Below are positions 1 to 6,292 of a DNA stretch of 12,069 nt, piece after piece. The stretch is from Promethearchaeota archaeon (GTDB lineage: Archaea; Asgardarchaeota; Lokiarchaeia; Sigyniarchaeales; SOKP01): contig JAUWNA010000025.1 of the NCBI GenBank assembly GCA_030612905.1, positions 1 to 12,069 on the forward strand, read 5' to 3'. Numbering within the stretch: position 1 is the stretch's first letter; each line of letters begins with the position of its first letter. The notes beneath the pieces are model-generated. The model ran no database searches, was not told where the DNA came from, and saw only the letters and a program-made list of their open reading frames with translations. The position numbers and the translations under genes were made by a program.

Positions 1-17
1 AAAATAAAAAATAAAAT
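1..17 (-). terminator. T-rich candidate terminator of the thiolase/DUF35 operon
   Basis: Read on the minus strand, the bases after the stop codon of the last operon gene (TAA at 34-36) run into a T-rich stretch, T4-A-T6-A-T4. Archaeal transcription commonly ends at such U-rich tracts without a stable hairpin. The window edge cuts off what follows, so the call rests on composition and position only. Confidence 0.3.
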
Positions 18-33
18 TGAGTAAGAATTAAAA

Positions 34-564
34 TTATTCTGTTTTTATTTCAATATCCTTTGCTTCGTCTTCTAATACATCGTAATATTCAATATCGCTT
101 AAACCACCAGTTGTAACATCCTTCCAATGCACTTTTAGTGGCATGCCGATATATGCGTCCTTGAAGTCTATAGAGGGTTCTAATTGAGCAATATGGGTAG
201 TGTCAGAACCGTCTTGGTGAATACACACTACTGGTTTTTCTAACACTTCCCCCGTTTCAGGATCTTTAGTATATACAATTGTATAAGTGGCCACTCGAGC
301 AGTATCGCGTAAATCTACCCATCGATCAGGTTTAACCATACACTTTCCACATACTAATCTGGGGGGGAAGAATACCCTATTGCAACTCCGACATTCGTTT
401 CCTACCAGTTTCTTCTGTTTCAATTTCTCTAAAAAGGGAGTCATATGGGTAATGTTAAATTTAAAAGTATAACTAGCCAAGTACCATTTGCCTGGCATCG
501 TTCTAGTTCTTACATAATCTTTTTTTACATAATCCATAGATTTTCTTTGAGTTTGTTTTGACAC
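34..564 (-). CDS. DUF35 zinc-ribbon/OB-fold protein, partner of a thiolase-like enzyme (second copy)
   Basis: This 176-residue protein has the DUF35 architecture. An N-terminal helical region (about 1-52) is followed by a rubredoxin-like zinc ribbon with C58/C61 and C72/C75 (CRSC and CGKC), then an OB-fold from about residue 82 to 165. DUF35 proteins bind thiolase-superfamily enzymes and help them hold acyl-CoA or pass acyl groups; examples are archaeal acetoacetyl-CoA thiolase/HMG-CoA synthase, PhlB, BbsA and ChsH2. The start is GTG at 562-564. It is supported by a strong GGAGG at 574-578, nine bases upstream; an in-frame ATG at residue 10 is less well placed. The gene lies 15 bases after the thiolase-like gene at 580-1827, its likely partner. 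It resembles the DUF35 protein at 2988-3449 around KKLVGN and PPR-VCGKC but has a longer N terminus and an acidic tail. The substrate is unknown. Confidence 0.9.
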   Translation of the reverse strand: MSKQTQRKSMDYVKKDYVRTRTMPGKWYLASYTFKFNITHMTPFLEKLKQKKLVGNECRSCNRVFFPPRLVCGKCMVKPDRWVDLRDTARVATYTIVYTKDPETGEVLEKPVVCIHQDGSDTTHIAQLEPSIDFKDAYIGMPLKVHWKDVTTGGLSDIEYYDVLEDEAKDIEIKTE

Positions 565-579
565 TTTTTTTAACCTCCA

Positions 580-1827
580 TTATTTAAATTTACGAGCCGG
601 TTCATCTGACATCACCATCATTGTGATTAAATTAATAATTCCACCCCAACCGTGGCCTAAAGACGTATGAACAGTTTTAGGGACTTGGTTACTAGCTTTT
701 CCCATTATCTGGAGAGCTGCTTCAGCGGGTCTTTCCATTGCTGAAGCCCCTATAGCATTTGTTGAGTTTACTCCACCAGAGCAATTTATTGGAAGTTCTC
801 CGTTTAATGCTGTTACTCCACTTTCATACATAGAAGAAGCAGTATTTTCTTCAAATAAACCTAACCTTTCAACCCACATTAATTCTTGATTGGGAAAGGG
901 GGCATAAACTTCGGCATAATCAATTTCCTTCCTTGGAAAAGAGATTCCAGACTGACTAAAAGCTAATTCTGCTGATTTCATAGCGCCTAATTGTTCCGAA
1001 GGATCTAATTGTCCAGCACCACTTCCGTTATATCCTAAAATAGCAGTTTCATGAGAAACACTCGCAACACCATTTACATAAACGGGAATATCACACATAT
1101 CTTTAGCTTTCTCCTCTGTTGTAAACAACATAGCGCAAGCTCCATCTGAGGCAGGGCAAACCATCCCGTATCTTAATGGGTAAGATATGTAAGGTGTGTC
1201 TAGTACTTGTTCAATTGTAAGATCTGGCATTTTCAAGTGTGTCCACCACGTTTTTGCAGCATTATGACGATTTTGGACTACAACTCTAGCTAAATCTTCT
1301 TCAGTAATACTGCTTCTACGCATATAATTAGCCGCTTGATATGATGCGATACCGATCGCAGCGCCACCAGATAACAAACGTGTTAATTCCTCGTAAGGCA
1401 TACCTAATGAATTAAGAACAGATATTTCACCATAAGCTACGCTTGCTAATCCTACGCTCGTTGTGCCTACGGATTGCTGTTCAAACGCTACTGCTAAAAC
1501 AGTATCAACTCCAGGAATGCCTGCTGTTACATTATAATATCCCGAAATGGCCACCGACCCTCCAGTTGTCCCTCCAGTTGTCACTCTCATTAATGGTTTA
1601 TTTCTTGCTCCCATCCAATCCGTCATCCAAAGCTCTGGAACGTTAGCGCCTTCAAATGCGGGCATATTTCCATTAACAAAAGCATCAATATCTTCGATTC
1701 CCACGCTAGGGACATTCTTTAAGCAATCAAGAATAGCTTCACTTACTAGTTCTGGCATACTTACATCGGTGCGTTTTGAAGCGTGTTCACTAAAACCAGC
1801 CGAAACTACAGCTACTTGTCTTCCCAT
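580..1827 (-). CDS. SCP2-type thiolase-like protein with degenerate catalytic residues (copy B)
   Basis: This 415-residue protein has the two-half thiolase layout: an N-terminal domain with a glycine-rich loop near 82-91, a middle LxYPLRYGMVCPASDGA segment near 217-230, and a C-terminal NCSGG region at 348-352. By eye-alignment the nucleophile loop (VEAACASG in true thiolases) reads VTTGGTTGG, which puts G86 at the cysteine position. The NEAF or HDCF motif is replaced by EVYAPF (306-311). The GHPxGA motif becomes STNAIGASA (355-363), with no histidine. A late GHGWGG (391-396) replaces the usual Cys-Gly motif. These substitutions argue against normal thiolysis. The SCP2-related Ltp2-ChsH2 retro-aldolase is a known precedent for a repurposed thiolase fold bound to DUF35. 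The start is ATG with GGAGGGAGGT at 1836-1845, inside the end of the preceding gene, so translation is probably coupled. The neighbouring DUF35 genes are likely partners. The reaction and substrate are unknown. Confidence 0.85.
   Translation of the reverse strand: MGRQVAVVSAGFSEHASKRTDVSMPELVSEAILDCLKNVPSVGIEDIDAFVNGNMPAFEGANVPELWMTDWMGARNKPLMRVTTGGTTGGSVAISGYYNVTAGIPGVDTVLAVAFEQQSVGTTSVGLASVAYGEISVLNSLGMPYEELTRLLSGGAAIGIASYQAANYMRRSSITEEDLARVVVQNRHNAAKTWWTHLKMPDLTIEQVLDTPYISYPLRYGMVCPASDGACAMLFTTEEKAKDMCDIPVYVNGVASVSHETAILGYNGSGAGQLDPSEQLGAMKSAELAFSQSGISFPRKEIDYAEVYAPFPNQELMWVERLGLFEENTASSMYESGVTALNGELPINCSGGVNSTNAIGASAMERPAEAALQIMGKASNQVPKTVHTSLGHGWGGIINLITMMVMSDEPARKFK
1559..1582. repeat. 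Perfect 12-bp tandem duplication inside the thiolase-like gene
   Basis: CCTCCAGTTGTC occurs twice back to back (1559-1570 and 1571-1582) without mismatch. Being a multiple of three, it keeps frame and duplicates the residues TTGG, giving TTGGTTGG at 83-90 of the encoded protein. This is the loop where thiolases carry their nucleophilic cysteine. The repeat may reflect a recent slippage event or a family sequence that happens to be nucleotide-identical here. Confidence 0.85.
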
Positions 1828-1829
1828 TT

Positions 1830-2972
1830 TTAATTACCTCCCTCCAACACATATAATATATTATTTTGAGCACACATTCCAATTTGACCAGAAGCAATAG
1901 CTTTTTTAGCATCTTTAACTTGATATCCATTAGCTTCCCCTCTTAATTGTTTAACCGCTTCTATTATCCTTATTAAACCTGTTGCACATGGAGGGTTACC
2001 TCCAAGAGCACCACCCGAAGGATTAATCGGAAGATCCCCATTAATCTCATAGTTTAATTTAACTCCTTGACCTTTTTCGGCTAATCCAAGAGCTTCACTA
2101 AAAATAAGTTCTTCGTGAGCAAATACTTCAGATAATTCAGCTACATCTATCTCATCTTTAGGATTTTTTATCCCTGCGGCTTTAAACGCCATTTTTCCTG
2201 CAGATTCCATGGATTTGGAAGTAGATAAATCTCTATCTCCAAGATAGTATGTTTCTTGATTGTATCCTACCCCCGTAATCCAAACGGGTTTGTCTGTAAT
2301 CTTCAAAGCCTGTTTTTCTGGAGCTAATAATATAGCAGCAACTCCATCACAAAGAGGAGAAACCATTAGTTCAGTAACTGGATCGGCATATATTCCAGAT
2401 TCTAAAACTTCTCTAGTGGTTAGATTTGGATATTGAGCTTCTTTTAGAGACGAGGGATTTTTTGCAGCGTTCTTTCTATTATTTACTGCAACTTTAGCAA
2501 TATCTTCAGCGGATACTCCATATTTTTCCATATAAGCCCTCATTTGGAAACCTCCAGCTGTGATATCGTTCACGAAAGCGTTAGGTCGTTCCCAGGTAGG
2601 GTCTGTTTCGAATAATCGAGCAGAATGGTAAGGATAGCAAGATGGCGTGCTTCCCCCCCAAATTACCGCTAATTTATGGTTTCCGGATAAAATTCTCATC
2701 AACCCATATAATGCAGCGTGAGCCCCATCCATTTCTACTTTCGATTCATCGGCTAAATACGCACCACCCACTTCTACGGAAAATGCGTTAGATATGGTTC
2801 TTCCGTCGTAATAATCGTTAGTACATGATATAACAGTAGTTACATCCTTTTTTTTTAAACCAGCGTTATCTAAAGCGCCTCTAACTGCTTCAAAAATCAT
2901 CTCATAACGACCGTAATTAGCTTCTGACTGCAGTTGTACTTGATAATAGCCTACAATTCCTACTTTTTCCAC
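1830..2972 (-). CDS. SCP2-type thiolase-like protein with degenerate catalytic residues (copy A)
   Basis: This 380-residue protein has usual thiolase length and layout. The N-terminal half includes KVEMDGAHAALYG (78-90), where G83 occupies the place of the catalytic cysteine in VExxCASG. A CDGVAAILL segment (208-216) follows. SEVFAHEEL (281-289) stands in for NEAF. The C-terminal NPSGGALGGNPPCATGL (317-333) has GNP instead of GHP, so the usual histidine is asparagine N326. The C-terminal cysteine motif is also not recognisable; C367 in GMCAQNN is nearby but in a different context. The protein belongs to the SCP2/lipid-transfer branch that pairs with DUF35 proteins. The start is GTG at 2970-2972, with GAGGTGA at 2981-2987 eight bases upstream; a nearby ATG at 2977-2979 is out of frame. 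The stop lies two bases from the next gene, and the last codons carry that gene's Shine-Dalgarno site. The two thiolase-like proteins could form a hetero-oligomer, which is inference. Confidence 0.87.
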   Translation of the reverse strand: MEKVGIVGYYQVQLQSEANYGRYEMIFEAVRGALDNAGLKKKDVTTVISCTNDYYDGRTISNAFSVEVGGAYLADESKVEMDGAHAALYGLMRILSGNHKLAVIWGGSTPSCYPYHSARLFETDPTWERPNAFVNDITAGGFQMRAYMEKYGVSAEDIAKVAVNNRKNAAKNPSSLKEAQYPNLTTREVLESGIYADPVTELMVSPLCDGVAAILLAPEKQALKITDKPVWITGVGYNQETYYLGDRDLSTSKSMESAGKMAFKAAGIKNPKDEIDVAELSEVFAHEELIFSEALGLAEKGQGVKLNYEINGDLPINPSGGALGGNPPCATGLIRIIEAVKQLRGEANGYQVKDAKKAIASGQIGMCAQNNILYVLEGGN

Positions 2973-2987
2973 TTATCATGTCACCTC

Positions 2988-3449
2988 TCAAATTTTAACG
3001 AAACCCTTAATATCTGAAGGGTCTCCTTTCGGTTTTTCGCTCCATTCTATTTTAACCTTCATCCCAGTTTTAACTTCCTCTGGTTTTATGTTTATCAAGC
3101 GATAAATTATAGCTGTATTGCTCCCATCAATTTGTACCATGCCAACAACTTGAGGTTTAGTCTTTCTTGAAGTTCTATCGTTAACTCTATATGGCGTGAT
3201 GGTATAATTCTTTAAGATACCCGTATCAGGCAAATCAACCCAATTCTCTTCTAGTGGAATTACTACGTTACATTTTCCACACACCTTTCTGGGAGGAACA
3301 AAAACATTACCGCATTTTTGACATTTATTGCCAACTAGTTTCTTTTTTTCAAAGTTATCGTAAAATTTATCCATGTATCGACCGACCCAGAAATTAAAAT
3401 CTGCCCTTACCATACCCTTGTTTGCTACAATTACTTTATTTTCACTCAT
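2988..3449 (-). CDS. DUF35 zinc-ribbon/OB-fold protein, first gene of the thiolase-like operon
   Basis: This 153-residue DUF35 protein has an N-terminal helical part (1-40), a zinc ribbon with C43/C46 and C57/C60 (CQKC and CGKC), and a C-terminal OB-fold (about 70-150) containing VVGMVQIDGSNTAIIYRL. Its expected role is as small subunit of a thiolase-superfamily complex, with the zinc ribbon structural and the OB-fold touching CoA or the partner. It is the promoter-proximal gene. The TGA stop at 2988-2990 abuts the GAGGTG site of the following thiolase-like gene, suggesting the two are made together. The ATG at 3447-3449 has no clear Shine-Dalgarno site. A TATA-like box about 28 bases upstream would give a leaderless or nearly leaderless mRNA. 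It shares KKKLVGNKC and the PPRKVCGKC region with the second DUF35 protein of the operon, so the two are paralogues. Confidence 0.9.
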   Translation of the reverse strand: MSENKVIVANKGMVRADFNFWVGRYMDKFYDNFEKKKLVGNKCQKCGNVFVPPRKVCGKCNVVIPLEENWVDLPDTGILKNYTITPYRVNDRTSRKTKPQVVGMVQIDGSNTAIIYRLINIKPEEVKTGMKVKIEWSEKPKGDPSDIKGFVKI

Positions 3450-3473
3450 TTTGATTTCGATTTTTTTTTTTAA

Positions 3474-3482
3474 TTATTATAA
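3474..3482 (-). promoter_or_regulatory. TATA-like box of the DUF35/thiolase-like operon
   Basis: On the minus strand TTATAATAA is centred about 29 bases upstream of the ATG at 3447-3449. An oligo-A run lies between them. Archaeal TATA boxes sit about 25 bases before the transcription start, which would put the mRNA start within a few bases of the ATG. This matches the absence of a ribosome binding site. The region is AT-rich, so chance matches are easy. Confidence 0.35.
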
Positions 3483-3625
3483 CAAATAATATGATCAAAT
3501 GTATTAAAAACTTTTATTACTAATAGACAAAAAAATCTGAATTTTTAATAAGATAATGATCCAAATAATGTAATATCTGAATGTTATATTGTTTAAAGTG
3601 AGCTTAATTCATATTTTTCTTCCAG

Positions 3626-3659
3626 CATAAAAATAATTAAAAAAAAAATTGGTCGTGAT
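3626..3659 (+). promoter_or_regulatory. sepF promoter and GTGAT ribosome binding site
   Basis: A TATA-like CATAAAAATA (3626-3635) would place transcription start near 3655. GTGAT at 3655-3659 is complementary to the AUCAC part of the conserved archaeal 16S rRNA 3' end and lies six bases before the TTG at 3666. The ribosome site is what favours the TTG start. The TATA call is weak in such AT-rich DNA, and if its predicted start point were exact the leader would barely include the site. Confidence 0.35.
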
Positions 3660-3665
3660 AAAAAA

Positions 3666-4001
3666 TTGGGTAGATTTAAAAATAAAGATCAACTTTTAGG
3701 TTCTCCAGAAGAAACTATGGGGTTTTCCCGAGAGTTCTCTTCGTTTAAACAAAGTTTTGTCATCAAAAAGTACGATTTCTCTTCTCTTGAACAAGTCGAA
3801 GAAATTAAAAAGGAACTTCTCGGCAAAAGAATTCTAATATTAAACGCGAAAGATATTCTTCAAAATATTGACGTCACTCAACTAAAAAGAGGGATTGAAG
3901 ATTTGAAATCGTTTTTAAGAGATAATGGTGGCTCTATGGCCCGTCTTGGAGACCAATACTTAATCTTGACTCCGAACTCTTATGTAAAAATTTCTAATTA
4001 A
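3666..4001 (+). CDS. sepF: SepF-like cell division protein
   Basis: This 111-residue protein matches the archaeal SepF (DUF552) core: IKKYDFSSLEQVEEIKKEL (about 33-51), a hydrophobic strand RILILN (55-60), a helix DVTQLKRGIEDLKSFL (69-84), then NGGSMARLGDQYLILTPN (87-104). SepF dimerises, binds the C-terminal tail of FtsZ and anchors the division ring to the membrane. In archaea it is the main FtsZ anchor. The start is TTG at 3666, supported by GTGAT at 3655-3659; an ATG at 3717 would give a 94-residue protein still containing the whole core. The N-terminal 32 residues do not form the clear amphipathic membrane helix expected of SepF, which is odd. ftsZ is not in the window. The gene is divergent from the thiolase-like operon and convergent with an unknown gene 16 bases away. 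Confidence 0.8.
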   Translation: MGRFKNKDQLLGSPEETMGFSREFSSFKQSFVIKKYDFSSLEQVEEIKKELLGKRILILNAKDILQNIDVTQLKRGIEDLKSFLRDNGGSMARLGDQYLILTPNSYVKISN

Positions 4002-4009
4002 TTTAGAAA

Positions 4010-4030
4010 CCTTATTTTTAAAAACTAAGG
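4010..4030. terminator. Candidate bidirectional terminator between sepF and the unknown gene
   Basis: CCTTA (4010-4014) and TAAGG (4026-4030) form an inverted repeat around T5-A5-C. After the sepF stop this gives T-rich RNA in the plus direction, with the mirror image on the minus strand. It spans the TAA stop (4018-4020) of the convergent gene. A short hairpin plus U-rich tract between convergent genes suits a shared terminator, but the stem is short. Confidence 0.35.
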
Positions 4031-5058
4031 TTAGTATTGATTAGATGGATGACTATTTCTTTTAAAATAGGTGTGAGATCATTTTTCAAAGCCAGTCCAT
4101 CTAATTCTATATCGTAATTCATTTTATTAAATTCCAGTAAAGCGTTGGAAATTGCCGATTCTAGATGATTTTTTTGTATCTGGTTTTTCTTATTATCAGT
4201 TAGTCCACAAATTATATCTTCTGCAAAACTTTTAGTCATATTATCTTTAAATTCTGCGAATTTATAAAATGAGCCGAATCGAAGATAAGACGATAAGAAC
4301 TGACTAACTGATTTTTCAATTTCACTATGGACAATCTGTTTTTTACTAATACAAAAAGTTTTAATCATTCTTTCTAGAAGAGAGCCTTTAAATTCGCAAA
4401 TTATTTCTTTTTTAGATTTAATAATTTCATTTAGTTGCTTATTTTTCATTGCTTCTTCTTCATTTCTTGAAAATAAGACAGCCTCATAATCTTTTACAAT
4501 TAGATTTGATAGAGCAGAACGCAGTATTATAATATTTACATTAATTTTATTACTTCCGTGGAAGTGTGTAGGAACGTTATGCATGTGTCTAAGCAAAATA
4601 TCCTCTATATTTAGGTTTTTAGTATCATAAGGACTAAAAAATATTTCATATAATGCGCTAAAGTTATATTCTTGAATATTTTTTTTCATTATTGTTCTCA
4701 AATATTTATCAATATCGAGGAAAAATCGAAAAATGCAATCGTCAATAGCAAGCGCTAAGTTGTTTTGTGGATATTGCGCTCTGATAAGATATTTTTTGTA
4801 TTCTAATCGGATTTTTTGAGCCCTTATCCATTCTATAGCGAAATCTAACAAACTTTTTTCTATTATAATTTTATCTTTAAAATACAGAAGAATACCGTAG
4901 TTGTCTTCATAAGATGACCCAATAGATTGATTGAAAAGAAATTTTGCCATCATGCTTAATTGGTCTTGATCTCTAAACTGCCTTTTAATCCTGTTGTAAT
5001 AAGAAATCAATCTTTCTCTGTCAATTTTATATTTATTTTCGAACTCTATACATTCCAT
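4018..5058 (-). CDS. Unrecognised protein, largely helical
   Basis: I do not recognise this 346-residue protein. It is rich in Lys, Ile, Glu, Asn and Phe and looks mainly alpha-helical. There is no signal peptide and no convincing membrane segment. A histidine cluster near residues 158-167 (RHMHNVPTHFHG, spaced H-x-H-x4-H-x-H) is the only motif-like element and could bind metal or be chance. A charged region around 198-218 (RNEEEAMKNKQ, then KSKK) looks like a linker or exposed helix. The ATG start is preceded by a weak purine tract (GAGAAG). The gene follows the unknown gene at 5089-6117 by 30 bases, so the two are probably co-transcribed. Its composition is visibly more AT-rich than the thiolase-like or dehydratase genes, consistent with a lineage-specific or transferred gene. 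It is convergent with sepF, but a functional link is unproven. Confidence 0.7.
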   Translation of the reverse strand: MECIEFENKYKIDRERLISYYNRIKRQFRDQDQLSMMAKFLFNQSIGSSYEDNYGILLYFKDKIIIEKSLLDFAIEWIRAQKIRLEYKKYLIRAQYPQNNLALAIDDCIFRFFLDIDKYLRTIMKKNIQEYNFSALYEIFFSPYDTKNLNIEDILLRHMHNVPTHFHGSNKINVNIIILRSALSNLIVKDYEAVLFSRNEEEAMKNKQLNEIIKSKKEIICEFKGSLLERMIKTFCISKKQIVHSEIEKSVSQFLSSYLRFGSFYKFAEFKDNMTKSFAEDIICGLTDNKKNQIQKNHLESAISNALLEFNKMNYDIELDGLALKNDLTPILKEIVIHLINTNLSF

Positions 5059-5088
5059 TTTTTTATTCTTCTCATTATTCTATGTAAT

Positions 5089-6117
5089 TTAATTATCAAG
5101 GTTTGCTTCCAAATCGTTGAGACTCTCATTTGAAAGAGTATCCCATTTTTTAAAACTAAAATTAGGGTTTATTTTTAACATAATATCTGAAATATCTTTA
5201 TTTCCATCCACCATTAAACGTAAATTTTTTTTATAGAAAGAAATTTTATTCAAATTGTCAAATCCTTCTGTATCTTCAATTAAAATAACGCCATAGCTCT
5301 TTTTTATATTTTTATCAACAACATATTCTTCTAAATAAATCACTTTTTTCTCATGAGAATGTAATTTGATTAAACTAATATTAGGATATATGGTGTTGAC
5401 ATTAAATAACTTTAAAGTCTCATCTATTAACTTTTCATAGTAATCAGGTAAAACCGCCATAACATAATAAGAAGGGATAAATTCTAAACATTTTTTTCTT
5501 AACAAGTTATCCTTATCATAAGTAAATAAATTTGATGCTTTATAATATTTAGATACTATCCTTTCAATTAACCCTACACAATAATAATTATGTTGTTCTT
5601 CCCAATACACTTTTCTTGATGATCCAAGAGAATAATCGATTAAATTTAAACCTCGGGTTAATTCTTTTTGTATAAATTTAGAATACTTGAATTTGCTTCC
5701 TAAAAAATTCTCCTCGACAATCTTTCCTTGAATTATAGCCGGGAGGATATATTCACATAATTCGTCAGCAATCTCCTTAATATCTTCTGTATAAGGAGAT
5801 GCTATTAACGCTGAGAGATTGGCTATCCCGTCTTCACTCTCATTCGATGCATTTATATTAAAAAAGGATTGAAACCTTTTCTCGTTATACGAGCCGAGAT
5901 TCTGTAAAATTAAAGCCGATTCAATGAAATCAATATTCCAAGGATTTCCTTTATTACACATTTCAGTTAAAAATACAGGACCTAAATATTTGAAAGAGAG
6001 CATTTTCAAATTATTCTCTCTTTCTTCAGTTAGACCCTCAGAAATCTTGATTTTATCATAAACCATTTCATCTTCATTTGCGAAAAACAATCCTGAAATT
6101 GCATTAATATTATTCAT
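5089..6117 (-). CDS. Unrecognised protein, upstream member of a two-gene unit
   Basis: I do not recognise this 342-residue protein. The N terminus (ISGLFFANEDEMVYDKIKI, 7-25) could be a short beta-hairpin. The middle is mixed helix with many aromatic residues (YWEEQHNYYCVGLIERIV, 171-188). The part from about 255 to 300 alternates strands (KKVIYLEEYVV, YGVILIEDTEG, LRLMVDG), suggesting a small alpha/beta domain, and the last 20 residues are acidic. No catalytic motif, signal peptide or membrane helix is evident. The ATG has no Shine-Dalgarno site, and a TATA-like box about 30 bases upstream suggests a leaderless mRNA. Similar length and composition and 30-base spacing tie it to the next gene (4018-5058). 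No sequence similarity between the two was apparent by eye, so a duplication is not claimed. Confidence 0.7.
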   Translation of the reverse strand: MNNINAISGLFFANEDEMVYDKIKISEGLTEERENNLKMLSFKYLGPVFLTEMCNKGNPWNIDFIESALILQNLGSYNEKRFQSFFNINASNESEDGIANLSALIASPYTEDIKEIADELCEYILPAIIQGKIVEENFLGSKFKYSKFIQKELTRGLNLIDYSLGSSRKVYWEEQHNYYCVGLIERIVSKYYKASNLFTYDKDNLLRKKCLEFIPSYYVMAVLPDYYEKLIDETLKLFNVNTIYPNISLIKLHSHEKKVIYLEEYVVDKNIKKSYGVILIEDTEGFDNLNKISFYKKNLRLMVDGNKDISDIMLKINPNFSFKKWDTLSNESLNDLEANLDN

Positions 6118-6143
6118 TTATAAGGGACAAATAGTTCTTGGTT

Positions 6144-6153
6144 AATTTTATTT
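6144..6153 (-). promoter_or_regulatory. TATA-like box upstream of the unknown gene pair
   Basis: On the minus strand AAATAAAATT lies 27-36 bases before the ATG at 6115-6117, so a transcript would start within a few bases of the ATG. This agrees with the lack of a ribosome binding site. The rest of the 175-base gap 6118-6292, between the nitroreductase stop and this gene, shows no other structure I can support. Confidence 0.3.
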
Positions 6154-6292
6154 CAAATATTAATTACTAATTCATCACTTTATATCTTGATATTAAATAA
6201 CTTGATTGTACTATAATCAGTAACAAACATTATTTGATAATGGCTTATTATAGAATCTAAAGTAGAAATAAAAATTCTTTCTGAAATCTGTT

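Noticed and set aside
1547..1900. Open frame of 117 codons on the plus strand across the start of the thiolase-like gene
   Set aside because: It lies opposite a well-supported gene with strong family motifs and ribosome sites. The translation shows no domain, and the shorter plus-strand frames nearby behave the same way.
34..3449. Mevalonate-pathway acetoacetyl-CoA thiolase/DUF35/HMG-CoA synthase complex
   Set aside because: DUF35 beside thiolase-like genes suggested it, but no HMG-CoA synthase is present and both thiolase-like proteins appear to lack the catalytic Cys and His.
3535..3582. Direct repeat ATCTGAAT (3535-3542 and 3575-3582) in the gap upstream of sepF
   Set aside because: Eight bases repeated once at 40-base spacing in AT-rich DNA is not beyond chance, and no further copies were seen.
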